Shown: positions 7,167 through 16,389, counted from the stretch's first letter. The stretch is 64,000 nt of DNA from Bifidobacterium sp. (GCA_022640915.1 JALCCT010000001.1:124001-188000), one strand, 5' to 3'. Made by a program: numbers and translations. The notes: generated by a model not told the origin, from the sequence alone.

Positions 7167-10100
7167 CGTTTTTCCCCGTATATGGCGCTAATACGTTCGA
7201 CGACCCGGTCAACCTCCCTGTCTGGGTTCACGAAGGCGCCGACACTCCAGACATTCATCACGCTCCAGCCCAACGACTCAAGATCCTGCACGAGCACACG
7301 ATGTCGTTCTCTGGTGGACTGGATCCCCATGAACCGAGCGTCGTCAGTGAGCACCGCGAGGGCGAACGGTCGGCCTTTCAGACCAATGACCAACGGAATG
7401 CGCATTCCATGCTCGAAACCATAGTCCACCGCCACGTCGAGTCCACGCGCACGGATGCGTTCGGCAAGATCGTTGAACAGCACATTGTCGGAAGTCTGCC
7501 GGGCTTCGGGCCGTACCACGCCGGATGACCTAACGACAGGCGATCCAGCTGCAGACGGCTGCGTCTCAGCGAATGCTGCACTGCGCTGCTCGGCCCATTG
7601 CAGCAGCGCCTTGAGCAAGCGCGGACCCTTCTGATGCAAGCGCTCATCATCCAGATCCTGCGAGCCGAATCCCGAGACGATGTCGACGTCGCGGTCGGCG
7701 AGTGCCAAGGCGTCAAGCAGCATGCCTTTACCCCCTTCGCCCTCAAGATAGCCGAACTGCTGCAGCAACCGGCCGTGCGAGGTCTTGGCATAGCACAGCG
7801 AGATAATCGCATCGTTGGCGCGGGCCCCAGTCACCTCGTTGATGCCGATAAGGCGCACATGCCGCAGGAATCTGCCTATTGCCGGCTTCTTTGCGGCTAG
7901 CGACTTGAGTTCAGCACCCAAACGGGTTCTGAACACTCCGGTCAGCGTAACGACGCTGAGCACATATCCAGCTGGCACGACGGTGAAGCTTGCGGCGCGC
8001 TGAGTGATGATCCTGATCACCTCGTCGATCTCCTGCTGGCTACTTTCCACCAGCCCGCTAGAGAGGACAGGAACGCCGACGGCCTCGATCCGGTGAAAAG
8101 CAATATGCCCTTGCATAGGCTCAGTGGTCACATCAACGCGTATGTCCCCATAACCATGCTCTTGTAGGAATGCTGCGAGCGCCGGATGCCGACGCACCGG
8201 GCGCGCTGTCGTGGGGACAGCGGGCAGCATGCCGATTAGCGCTGCGAGGCCTTCGGATGTGACAGTGTCCCGATGCGCTAGAACCACCACCTGCCGCACC
8301 CGGCTCACGATCGAAAGCAGCTGGGCGGAAGGCAGATGTGCTCCGGCGTCGATGATCGCAACATCACACAGCGGCGTAGGCTCGCTCATCGCAGCAAGCG
8401 TCGGCGGTGTCGCAACGACGATAGGTTTAGCGGCTGCCAGTATCTGCGGGTGGTCATGCCGGATGCGACTCAACGGTATTGCCGCGGAGCCGGCCAGCAC
8501 CGTATGTAACTGGTTCGCCTCCTGGGTTCTGGAGAAGAGCAGGTCGCACAGGCGACGCATCGCCTCCTGGCGCACTTTAGGACCGATGGAGCGCACGTGC
8601 TCGACATCGACCTGAGCGAAGCGGTCGGCGGCAGCCTGCAGCGCAGAGCCATCTTGGTTCGAGATGATCGCGGAGGAACGAACAATATCCTCAAACACCG
8701 TGGTCCACCACGACAGCTGCAGCTCACCTTCCACCGCGTCGGTCTCGACATGGCGCTCACGCAGATCTTCGACCAACTCGCCCAGACCCACCCGGTCGAA
8801 CTCTTGCTCAAGCGCGCACCGCTCAGGCAAGGTATCCAGCGACAGATGGTCCTCGTACAGCGCCCGGAGTCGCTGCTCAAGCGTATTGAAATCAAGCGCC
8901 TCAAGATTGGCACCTTGTGGCGTAGTGGCGAGCACGGTATCAAGGGACGTGATGCTGTCCATCAAGGATTCCTGCGTCTCGAGAATGGCGTCAAGTTTCG
9001 AGGGCAGCACCGGCCAGCCGCCATGAGGCACAAACAGACGCCACTGTTCGGCCTGTTTGGCGACCACTTTAAGCGCCTCATGCAAGTTCTCGACCTGCGC
9101 CCCAACACGCAGAAGGCCCTTAGCCTCCTTGACGTGACGGCGTCGCTCCCAGAATCCCATGGATGCACCTTCGGACTTGCGCAGCGCCTTGGGCTTGCTC
9201 GCCTCGATCATCGCGTCAATATCGCGTTCGAAAATCTCCGGTTGGAACACATCAAGCACCCGGCGCAGATTACGCAGCACCATAACCTGTCGGCTCCACT
9301 CCTGAGCTGTGGCCGGAATCGGAAAACCACAGGTCTGCACTGTCGAGGCGACCTGGTCGCGAGTGACCGGCAGAAGCTTTCGCAATACGTCCGCAACGCG
9401 CTGATACGCCTTCACAGCCTCGTCTTCGCTCGGCACGGAAGCCTTGTACCACGCCGTATCCTGCGGCCCGATGATGTACTCGCCCAGCTTACCGGCACGC
9501 CTGAGCCGCTGCGTCCATTCGTCCATATGCTCGCCAACGGCATGGGCAGCCGCTTTGCTCAGGCGCACATGCGTCGATGGGTGCGTAGGCAGTACAGCAA
9601 TGGTGGCCAAATTCTGTATCGTTTGATATGCGGAGATGCCCCACTGCTCATTCACGCCGTGCAGATCGCCCAGATAGCGCGCCAGCCGCGATCTGACGCC
9701 AACCAGTTCGTCGGCAAGCTGATCAAAGCGCGAAACCTCGACGCCTGGTTGGAATCCGACCGCCTCGATGAGCTGGTGATCAAGACTTCGATTAATATGC
9801 TCGTCGGTTGCGTCAAGCACCAAACCGCCGAGCTCACTGGCATTGACCGCAGCCATAAAACGGCGCTTCTGCTCGCTGATGCACGGCGCGTAGAGCACGG
9901 AGCGCCCATTCATCACGCATCGCGAGGCGATGGCAGCCGACTCTCGCGCAGTGTCGCGTCCTGCAGCCACATCCACGAACAGGGATCTGCCTGCTGCAGC
10001 CATATTCGCGGCATAGCGCACGCTGTTGTCGACGTCTCCGATCTCGAATTCGTTATGCGGATCACCGTCAAACGGACTGTAGGGTAGAGCCGTTGCGTCG

Positions 10101-10849
10101 TTGAGCGAAGCGGCTGCGTCGGCGTCGCCTGCCAAGGCGTCCAGCACGACATTGCCACTGCCGCCATGCTCCAAAGCCGCAATGATGCTGCGCAACTCTA
10201 GCAATATCTGCGCGGAGGGATCAAGGAAGCAGCCCAAGATGATATCACGTTCAATATCAAAATCGGGGAAGACTTCGGCCGCCTCATCGGTGATTGCTTC
10301 AAACACTGCCGAGGTTTCAGGCGTGCCACTTTCATAGTTGGCACCGTCGAAAAGCGCAGACTCGTCCAGATCGACGCCTTGCTCGTGCAATGCCGCCACG
10401 AAGTCAGGGTTCAGGCGCACACGCCCCGTGAACCGTATCGTGGCGTCGGTCTCTCTGCCGTTCTTCTTGCGTACAACCTCGACCGGGTACATGAGTACCG
10501 GCACGCCACTGCCCTTCCATGTGGCCACGCCGACGATGAGCGACAGCGGCGCGAGACCGCTGATCCGCATCTTCGCCGACTGGTCGTCCAGCACGCGTTC
10601 GAGCCGACGCCCGGCAGCACGAAGCATGCCGGCATCGCGGAACAACGCATCCAAAGCCGCCTGGCCGCTGGCGAACAGCTGTGCCACCCCTGAGGGATGC
10701 GCATGAGTCATATCGAGCTGGGCGGTAAGCTGGCTTACGTCTTCGAGCGGCGAAGGCTTCAGGCTCCGGCGGTACTCATCGCGCCACCGGCGCAACTGAT
10801 CGAGTCCTGACACAGGCCGCGCCGCTTCACTGCTTGCACTCATACCCAC
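7163..10849 (-). CDS. Catalytically degenerate SF1 helicase/nuclease-like protein
   Basis: A 1,228-residue cytoplasmic protein with the layout of actinobacterial DUF4011-type SF1 helicases with a C-terminal MTES_1575/DUF559-like nuclease domain. All catalytic motifs look altered. The Walker A position reads SLFVDVAAGRDTARESAAIA, without G-x4-GK[ST]. Walker B reads DVAIIDAGAHLP (DAG for DEA). Motif VI, usually AxTRAR, reads LDALALADRDVDIVS. The C-terminal nuclease core (about 1125-1215: GMRIPLVIGL, FALAVLTDD, LESLGWSVMNVWS) lacks clear D/E-x-K residues. The frame is nonetheless intact. It starts at GTG 10849 next to the stop of the FHA gene; an ATG two codons later is equally plausible. It is probably a structural or regulatory pseudo-enzyme. 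Confidence 0.75.
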   Translation of the reverse strand: MGMSASSEAARPVSGLDQLRRWRDEYRRSLKPSPLEDVSQLTAQLDMTHAHPSGVAQLFASGQAALDALFRDAGMLRAAGRRLERVLDDQSAKMRISGLAPLSLIVGVATWKGSGVPVLMYPVEVVRKKNGRETDATIRFTGRVRLNPDFVAALHEQGVDLDESALFDGANYESGTPETSAVFEAITDEAAEVFPDFDIERDIILGCFLDPSAQILLELRSIIAALEHGGSGNVVLDALAGDADAAASLNDATALPYSPFDGDPHNEFEIGDVDNSVRYAANMAAAGRSLFVDVAAGRDTARESAAIASRCVMNGRSVLYAPCISEQKRRFMAAVNASELGGLVLDATDEHINRSLDHQLIEAVGFQPGVEVSRFDQLADELVGVRSRLARYLGDLHGVNEQWGISAYQTIQNLATIAVLPTHPSTHVRLSKAAAHAVGEHMDEWTQRLRRAGKLGEYIIGPQDTAWYKASVPSEDEAVKAYQRVADVLRKLLPVTRDQVASTVQTCGFPIPATAQEWSRQVMVLRNLRRVLDVFQPEIFERDIDAMIEASKPKALRKSEGASMGFWERRRHVKEAKGLLRVGAQVENLHEALKVVAKQAEQWRLFVPHGGWPVLPSKLDAILETQESLMDSITSLDTVLATTPQGANLEALDFNTLEQRLRALYEDHLSLDTLPERCALEQEFDRVGLGELVEDLRERHVETDAVEGELQLSWWTTVFEDIVRSSAIISNQDGSALQAAADRFAQVDVEHVRSIGPKVRQEAMRRLCDLLFSRTQEANQLHTVLAGSAAIPLSRIRHDHPQILAAAKPIVVATPPTLAAMSEPTPLCDVAIIDAGAHLPSAQLLSIVSRVRQVVVLAHRDTVTSEGLAALIGMLPAVPTTARPVRRHPALAAFLQEHGYGDIRVDVTTEPMQGHIAFHRIEAVGVPVLSSGLVESSQQEIDEVIRIITQRAASFTVVPAGYVLSVVTLTGVFRTRLGAELKSLAAKKPAIGRFLRHVRLIGINEVTGARANDAIISLCYAKTSHGRLLQQFGYLEGEGGKGMLLDALALADRDVDIVSGFGSQDLDDERLHQKGPRLLKALLQWAEQRSAAFAETQPSAAGSPVVRSSGVVRPEARQTSDNVLFNDLAERIRARGLDVAVDYGFEHGMRIPLVIGLKGRPFALAVLTDDARFMGIQSTRERHRVLVQDLESLGWSVMNVWSVGAFVNPDREVDRVVERISAIYGEKR

Positions 10850-12538
10850 TCACTTCCCTACCGCAGTGCGGTATTCTTCGTATCCGGAATTCCTCGACAG
10901 CGCAGCATCGATATCCTTGTCACCAAGCGCGGAAAGCCAGGCGTACAGGTCGTCGTACAACGACGGGTTCATCGCCAAGAAAGGCAGCAACTGTGGGCGC
11001 CTAGCCATCTCGAACTGCCGCGTGAAATCTGTGGTGCGCCTCGCCTCGTCGGACGTTATGCCGTCTATCTCGACTTCTGGCTCACGTCTGCCGAAATCAC
11101 CGCGGGAAACCCGTTCGAATACCGATCCGGGCTCGAACACCGGCTTGAACACAGCGGTTTCGTCCGCATGCTCATCGTTGCGGAAAGAATCGGCAGGGGC
11201 GGAAGCGTCCCCGGCTGAATTGGCGGGGCCTTGATTGCCGTCGGCAGAGCCGCTTTGGGTTGCACTGCCGTTGCCGGCTTCACGATTGCGTGACTCCCCT
11301 TCACTCGAGCCATCAGCCTCTTCGCCGCTGACGCTCAAGGGTAAAGTATGACTGCGCGAGACCTTGGAACCGAACACTTCGCGAATCTCGATCGCACCGT
11401 CGCTGGAAGCATGCACCTGCTGGTTGGCGTTGAAATGATCGCGATTGAGATCGCTGCGGCTGTCGTTATCGCTGTCGGCATAAGACTTCGCCACTTCGTC
11501 GGGCTGTTCCTGCCCGTCAGAGTGCGCGAGCTCATCAGAGTGCGCGAGTGCGTCCACAAACAGGTCGCGCGGAGCCCCTGCCTGCTGCCCGGGGCGCAGA
11601 ATATTAATCGACATGCGTTCGACGACGTGTTGCGCCATCGGAAGATCATCTCCTGCGACATCAGTACGCGAAGATCCCCGGGAACTCTCAAGTTCGTCAT
11701 TCTTGCCCGCATCACCAGACTGAACGTCAGTGCCCTGATTACCGTCGATCCTTTCACTATCAGCCGGTTCACCGCCGTCATGTGCGCCTGCATGGCCGTC
11801 GGCAGCAGATTCATCACCAGTCTCAGGAGCGTCTCCACGGGTATCGGCAGCGGCGGTCACGTTATCGCGCGAGTCGTCACCCGGGACAATGTCTATGTCG
11901 CTGGAAACGACCTCGGCTCCGTCTGGCCCGGCCTGCTCGCCAGAATCTTCGCCAGAGTCCGCAGCCTCCTGCGCTGGTGGGAAAGAGCGCGCCTGCGAAG
12001 CCTTACGATCGTTCACTTTGGCCGCGACCGTGCTTGCGGGCAGTGCGGTCGTAGGTTCGCCAGCCCGTAGATTGAGAATGTCGTCGACCGACATCGAAGC
12101 AGTCTGAGATTTGTGTCTGGCCTTGGAAGCCGCATGCGCAAAAAGATCCTCTACCTGGGGCTCGGGCGTCTTTTCGGCCTCGGCTATACCCTCCACCCAG
12201 ATGAAATCAACCGGTACATCGCCGAACTGCATGCGTACTGGTGAAGCGGGAAGTGGGAAATCAACCCCGCCTTCCACACGCGTTAACGTGCCGTCCGCAC
12301 GCACCACATACGTGCCATTGGTGGAATTGAGATCACGCAGCACCGCCGAACCGTTCGCGTCGACAGAAAGCACGGCATGCCGCTTCGACATGGAGCGGGA
12401 TTTGTCCTCGATCTCCACGCGCGCGAAACCGTCGTCCGCCAAAACCCTGATTGGCTTGCGTCCGATCTCCACGCTACGCCCTGCATAGACCTCCGCCTGC
12501 GTACCATTGCCTTTGACGATCCACCGCTGTTCTGACAC
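10850..12538 (-). CDS. FHA-domain protein with long disordered linker
   Basis: A 562-residue protein. Its N-terminal FHA domain (about 1-110) shows SVEIGRKPIRV, SRSMSKRHAVLSV and LNSTNGTYV, the GR-x(n)-S-x-x-H-x(n)-NG residues that bind phosphothreonine. About 300 residues rich in Asp, Ser, Gly and Ala follow, probably disordered. The C-terminus has RQFEMARRPQLLPFLAMNPS and then SLYDDLYAWLSALGDKDIDAAL, which resembles the variant leucine-rich motif found in other actinobacterial FHA or ESX-related proteins. It starts at GTG 12538 (SEQRWIVKGNG), after AAGGAAGG. First gene of the operon with the helicase-like protein, which it may recruit after Ser/Thr kinase signalling. Confidence 0.85.
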   Translation of the reverse strand: MSEQRWIVKGNGTQAEVYAGRSVEIGRKPIRVLADDGFARVEIEDKSRSMSKRHAVLSVDANGSAVLRDLNSTNGTYVVRADGTLTRVEGGVDFPLPASPVRMQFGDVPVDFIWVEGIAEAEKTPEPQVEDLFAHAASKARHKSQTASMSVDDILNLRAGEPTTALPASTVAAKVNDRKASQARSFPPAQEAADSGEDSGEQAGPDGAEVVSSDIDIVPGDDSRDNVTAAADTRGDAPETGDESAADGHAGAHDGGEPADSERIDGNQGTDVQSGDAGKNDELESSRGSSRTDVAGDDLPMAQHVVERMSINILRPGQQAGAPRDLFVDALAHSDELAHSDGQEQPDEVAKSYADSDNDSRSDLNRDHFNANQQVHASSDGAIEIREVFGSKVSRSHTLPLSVSGEEADGSSEGESRNREAGNGSATQSGSADGNQGPANSAGDASAPADSFRNDEHADETAVFKPVFEPGSVFERVSRGDFGRREPEVEIDGITSDEARRTTDFTRQFEMARRPQLLPFLAMNPSLYDDLYAWLSALGDKDIDAALSRNSGYEEYRTAVGK

Positions 12539-12713
12539 TGTACCGGCCTTCCTTTCACCTTCACGCCTTAGCCCATCACACGCACTATGTGCCATTGTGT
12601 CATGTTTTGTAGAGAACGTCGCGGATTACACCCGCGAATTGACAACTTTCGCGCATTCGACCCCCTGCTTCGACGCGTTACCAGTTCTTCGTGAAGATTG
12701 CCAGACATAACAC

Positions 12714-12755
12714 AGAGCCCCATCGTCCGTGATCACTCACGGACGATGGGGCTCT
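12714..12755 (-). terminator. Terminator of rplJ-rplL
   Basis: A perfect 17-bp inverted repeat (AGAGCCCCATCGTCCGT and its complement) with an 8-nt loop, 38 bases after the rplL stop. It has no clear T-run; the long stem should stop transcription from either side. Confidence 0.85.
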
Positions 12756-12792
12756 GCAGCCTCTTGAGGTCATGCGGCCTACGCCGCACAGA

Positions 12793-13173
12793 CTACTTGA
12801 GCTCGACAGTAGCGCCAGCCTCTTCGAGCTGAGCCTTGGCCTTCTCAGCGTCTTCCTTCTTGGCCTTCTCCAGGACGGCCTTCGGAGCGGAGTCAACCAG
12901 GCCCTTCGCCTCGGCCAGGCCGAGCGAAGTGATGGCGCGGACGGCCTTGATGACCTGGATCTTCTTGTCACCGATGGAGGAGAGGATGACGTCGAACTCA
13001 TCCTTCTCTTCCTCGGCCGGGGCAGCGGCACCCGGAGCAGCGGCAACGGCGGCGACCGGGGCAGCAGCCTCGACGTCGAATTCCTCTTCGAAGGACTTCA
13101 CGAACTCAGAGAGTTCGACCAGGGTCATTTCCTTGAACGCGTCGAGGAGCTCCTCGTTGGAGAGCTTAGCCAT
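12793..13173 (-). CDS. rplL: 50S ribosomal protein L7/L12
   Basis: A 126-residue ribosomal stalk protein that recruits translation GTPases. The N-terminal dimerisation domain reads [24 protein letters not shown] short Ala/Pro/Gly-rich hinge of about 15 residues follows ([10 protein letters not shown]). The C-terminal domain has [20 protein letters not shown] and LVDSAPKAV, then [13 protein letters not shown] at the end. It starts at ATG 13173, after AAAGGAAG. It follows rplJ by about 115 bases in the usual rplJL operon. Confidence 0.98.
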   Translation of the reverse strand: MAKLSNEELLDAFKEMTLVELSEFVKSFEEEFDVEAAAPVAAVAAAPGAAAPAEEEKDEFDVILSSIGDKKIQVIKAVRAITSLGLAEAKGLVDSAPKAVLEKAKKEDAEKAKAQLEEAGATVELK

Positions 13174-13288
13174 GATGGCTTCCTTTCTTTCGCGGCGACG
13201 GGGTGTATGTTGTGGTGATCCGTCGCCAACAATTGTGTTGATTTATTCATGCTGATCCGTCTTGCGGCGTGAGCCGCGACGAACGGAT

Positions 13289-13810
13289 TCAGGCGGCCTT
13301 TTCCTGCTTTTCGCGCAGCGCGTCGATCGTGCGCACAGCCTTGGTGGGCAGCGCGACGAACAGGTAAGCGGCCTTGGCCATCGTGCCCTTGAGCGCGCCA
13401 GCCATCTTGGACAGAAGTACCTCGCGGGATTCGAGATCCGCAAGCTTCTGGACTCCCTCGGCATCATAGACGGTTCCATCAGCGAAACCGGCCTTGAGCA
13501 CGAGAGGTTTGTTGACCTTGGCAAAATCACGCAGCGTCTTCGCAGCCTCAACGTAATCGCCCTTCACGAAGGTGATGGCGGTCGGGCCGGCGAGGCTCTC
13601 ATCAAGACCCTCGATTCCAGCCTCTTTGGCGGCGATGCGAGCCAGCGTGTTCTTAGCCACGGAATAGGAAGTATCGCGGCCTAGCTTTTCGCGCAGATCG
13701 GAGATCTGCGGAACCGTAAGCCCGCGGTACTCGGTCAGGTAGACCGCATCAGCATTGCGGAATTGCTCCGTAAGCTGCGCGATCACCTCTGCCTTTTCGG
13801 GCCTTTTCAT
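13289..13810 (-). CDS. rplJ: 50S ribosomal protein L10
   Basis: A 173-residue protein anchoring L7/L12 to 23S rRNA. It reads MKRPEKAEVIAQLTEQF, YLTEYRGLTVPQISDLR, SYSVAKNTLARIAAKEAG and GPTAITFVKGD, the standard L10 signatures, and ends DALREKQEKAA. It starts at ATG 13810, after a GGAAGGAACGCC ribosome-binding region. The open frame extends 46 codons upstream through the leader, which is not coding. It is preceded by a leader with a transcription attenuator, consistent with autogenous control by L10-L12. Confidence 0.97.
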   Translation of the reverse strand: MKRPEKAEVIAQLTEQFRNADAVYLTEYRGLTVPQISDLREKLGRDTSYSVAKNTLARIAAKEAGIEGLDESLAGPTAITFVKGDYVEAAKTLRDFAKVNKPLVLKAGFADGTVYDAEGVQKLADLESREVLLSKMAGALKGTMAKAAYLFVALPTKAVRTIDALREKQEKAA

Positions 13811-13995
13811 GGCGTTCCTTCCTATGTCGGCCATTGACTTAAGAAGTTCGGCGCACCTTGCCCTGCAGGCAATAAAAAAGCCCTGCACACAGGCAGAGCG
13901 AACACTTGCCGCAAGCGGCGGGCTCATAGTATTGCAAGAGCCATTCATCTCAACCTGCGCTGGCTTGGCGAACCAAACTTCGAGGGGTTTTCACC
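13811..13995 (-). ncRNA. L10 leader RNA of rplJL
   Basis: About 185 transcribed bases precede rplJ and contain paired segments, including the attenuator hairpin at 13873-13899 and the GGTGCGCCGAACTTCTTAAG region just before the ribosome-binding site. Position and content fit the L10 leader family, where L10(L12)4 binds the mRNA and represses the operon. The 5' boundary is approximate. Confidence 0.6.
13873..13899 (-). terminator. Attenuator hairpin in the rplJ leader
   Basis: On the minus strand GCTCTGC pairs with GCAGGGC around a 6-nt loop, followed at once by TTTTTT. This is an intrinsic terminator placed 63 bases before the rplJ start codon, and thus a candidate transcription attenuator. 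Confidence 0.75.
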
Positions 13996-14080
13996 CCCAA
14001 CCAACGGTCTGTGGTTTACAGTTCAGTTACTATACGCACGTGCAGGGACTTTCGCTGCCCACGCGACACGCCACGCAGAG

Positions 14081-14665
14081 CTACAGCGAGTCAGCGTACC
14101 GTTCGATGGCGCCGATAACGTCCTTCAGATAGCCGACCGAACGGCGCCAGTCCTCTGGCACCTCGATCGAATGGTTCGCGGCCAAGTACTCGTGCACATT
14201 ATCAGTAAGCGCGTGAGCCCGCGCCGCGTTGTAATACCGGTCGGCTGTGCCTGCGCAGATGAGCGGCGCAGGTGGCAGCGGCGCCGACATTGCCGTTGAC
14301 GTTGTCGCGTGCTCGCCGGGAACCGCGATGCGCTGGCCGCTTGGGTCGAAGGGCGCTGGGTTGAGCACCGGGGTCAGCAGCACCATCGGGGTGCCGAGTT
14401 CGCGGGCGTGCTCGTAAGCCAGCGTGGTGAGCGACTTACCGATGAGCAGCATGCGAGGACAGGGCTCCTTGGCCTCGGCAGCTTGTGCCACTACGGAATC
14501 ACGCCATTCGTCGATGGAGGCTTCAATGACCGGCGTGACTTCGGAGAGATCGTCCTTGGTGTTGTGCACATCAAGCCGGTCGACGTGCCAGTGCAACTGC
14601 ACAAGCATCTGCGCCGCCCAGTAGAGCAACGGCCGGTCGCAGGTATATCCGGTCCCCGGCATCAC
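14081..14665 (-). CDS. Alpha/beta-hydrolase-like protein, start uncertain
   Basis: The visible frame encodes 194 residues with VMPGTGYTCDRPLLYWAAQML, the nucleophile-elbow-like LLIGKSLTTLAYEHA (G-K-S-L), LGTPMVLLTPVL, APLICAGTADRYYN and a late His in ANHSIEVPEDW. These fit a Ser-Asp-His alpha/beta hydrolase of unknown substrate. The start is odd. Coding-like sequence (AIKPWKHNPADSATLHGRAL) continues upstream of the first GTG (14665) to a TAA at 14729-14731 with no ATG, GTG or TTG. A good ribosome-binding site (AGGGGGG) and TTG (14749) lie upstream of that TAA. So the gene uses ATC (14722), a weak internal GTG, or is broken near its start. Confidence 0.65.
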   Translation of the reverse strand: MMPGTGYTCDRPLLYWAAQMLVQLHWHVDRLDVHNTKDDLSEVTPVIEASIDEWRDSVVAQAAEAKEPCPRMLLIGKSLTTLAYEHARELGTPMVLLTPVLNPAPFDPSGQRIAVPGEHATTSTAMSAPLPPAPLICAGTADRYYNAARAHALTDNVHEYLAANHSIEVPEDWRRSVGYLKDVIGAIERYADSL

Positions 14666-14948
14666 CAGTGCGCGACCATGAAGCGTCGCGCTGTCGGCGG
14701 GGTTGTGCTTCCACGGCTTGATGGCGTATTAGACGATTCCCGATGTCAATGTTCCCCCCTAGATATCCGCGACTGCCACGAATCTGCACCCTGCGGTCTT
14801 CTTATTGCGAATGTTTGATCTCACCGGCAGGCCATCATTCGCACCGCACGGCAAAATTGGGAGACGCGTGGATTGGAAAACATGCGCAACACACCTTCCA
14901 GCATATGGTCACATGAGCATATACCGACAACCCTGCCGTCCCTGCCGA
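14666..14948. other. Upstream region of the hydrolase-like gene
   Basis: The first 60-80 bases probably still code for the N-terminus of the hydrolase-like protein. Further upstream is a G-rich AGGGGGG on the minus strand (about 14753-14759). Nothing else was recognised before the hairpin at 14949. Confidence 0.35.
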
Positions 14949-14991
14949 CGATTGCGCCTCCCTGCGAACGAGCTGCGGGGAGGCACAATCG
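14949..14991 (-). terminator. Terminator of the purine permease gene
   Basis: A 17-bp stem with one mismatch and one G-T pair (CGATTGCGCCTCCCTGC against GCGGGGAGGCACAATCG) with a 9-nt loop, 40 bases after the permease stop. No T-run. Confidence 0.7.
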
Positions 14992-15030
14992 GTATTACGA
15001 TTTGCTGCGCACTGGCAGATTATCGCTGTG

Positions 15031-16389
15031 TCAGCCGAGTATCGCCATGGTGACGAAGTCAATGATGAACAGCGCGGAGACGGTCCAGATAATCGGATGG
15101 ACCTCCTTGGCTTTCTTCTTGCAGACCATGACGATGCAGTACATGATGAAGCCGCCGGCGATGCCGTAGGAGATGGAATAGGAGAACGCCATGAATACGG
15201 CGGCGAAGAATGCCGGAACCGCCTCGGAGAGCTCGTCCCACTGGATTTCCTTGAGGCTGGCCGCCATCATGCAGCCGACCACAACCAGCACGCCTGCGGT
15301 CGCTGCGGCGGGAACCGCGGAGATGATCGGGGCGAAGAAGATGGAGAGCACGAAGCAGGCGGCGACGACCACGGAGGTCAGGCCGGTGCGGCCGCCCGCG
15401 CCGATGCCCGCGGCAGACTCGACGTACGTCGTGGTGTTCGAGGTGCCGAAGATCGCGCCGACCGAAGTGGCGATGGAATCAGAGAAGAGCGCCTTATCCA
15501 TCTTGGAGCTGAAGCCGGATCCGTTCTCCAACGCCTTCTCATCAGCCTCGGAGAAGATGCCAGTGCGGCGGCCGGTACCGATGAAGGTGCCGAGCGTGTC
15601 GAAGGTATCGGACATCGAGAACGCGAAGATCGTCACGATGACGAGCGGAAGCCGAGACGGATCGGCGAACAGCGCAGGGAACCCCTTTGACGTGAAGATC
15701 GCGCCGAAGGTCTGCGGCAGCTCGGAGAAAGTCTGGCTGAAGGACTGCATGTTGGCCGTCGTGGTCAATCCCATGGGGATGCCGATGATGGCAGTCGCCG
15801 CGATGGAGATGAGCATCGCGCCCTTGATTCCCAGCACGTTGAGCACGATTGCGAGCACCAGGCCGATGAGGAAGAGCCACAGCACCGGCTGATTCATCGT
15901 TGAGAGCGAAGGAACACCAGATTTGAAGTTGACGAAGCCGACATTAAGCATGCCGACGTAGGCGATAAACAGGCCGATGCCGCCGCCGATCGCATGCTGC
16001 AGCGGTTCGGGAATGGCCTCGATGATCATCTTGCGGATTTTGGTGACGGTGATGAGGATATTGATCAGGCCGCACAGGAACACCATGCACATGGTCTCCT
16101 GCCAGGAGAACTTCAATCCAAGGCAGACCGTGTACGTGAAGAAGGCGTTGAGGCCCATGCCAGCAGCCTGTGCATACGGGACATTGGCGAACAGTCCCAT
16201 GACGAGGGTGCCGATGACTGCGGCGATGATGGTCGCCAGAAAAACGCCACCCCAAGGCATGCCTGTTTTGCTCAGGATCTGCGGGTTAACAATGATGATG
16301 TACGACATCGCGAAGAACGTGGTCAGGCCAGCCACGATCTCAGTGGAGACCGTGGTGCCGTTCTCCTTCAAATGGAAGAAATGTTCCAT
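15031..16389 (-). CDS. NCS2-family purine permease (AzgA/PbuG type)
   Basis: A 452-residue membrane protein importing guanine, hypoxanthine or adenine by proton symport. It starts MEHFFHLKENGTTVSTEIVAG and continues LTTFFAMSYIIIVNP, characteristic of the AzgA branch. Further signatures are AQAAGMGLNAFFTYTV, AIGGGIGLFIAYVG, the substrate-site segment SDTFDTLGTFIGTG and GTSNTTTYVESAAGIGAGGRTG. About 12-14 hydrophobic segments are visible. It starts at ATG 16389. The upstream 280 bases contain no purine-riboswitch core that I could recognise. It stands alone, ended by a hairpin. Confidence 0.93.
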   Translation of the reverse strand: MEHFFHLKENGTTVSTEIVAGLTTFFAMSYIIIVNPQILSKTGMPWGGVFLATIIAAVIGTLVMGLFANVPYAQAAGMGLNAFFTYTVCLGLKFSWQETMCMVFLCGLINILITVTKIRKMIIEAIPEPLQHAIGGGIGLFIAYVGMLNVGFVNFKSGVPSLSTMNQPVLWLFLIGLVLAIVLNVLGIKGAMLISIAATAIIGIPMGLTTTANMQSFSQTFSELPQTFGAIFTSKGFPALFADPSRLPLVIVTIFAFSMSDTFDTLGTFIGTGRRTGIFSEADEKALENGSGFSSKMDKALFSDSIATSVGAIFGTSNTTTYVESAAGIGAGGRTGLTSVVVAACFVLSIFFAPIISAVPAAATAGVLVVVGCMMAASLKEIQWDELSEAVPAFFAAVFMAFSYSISYGIAGGFIMYCIVMVCKKKAKEVHPIIWTVSALFIIDFVTMAILG

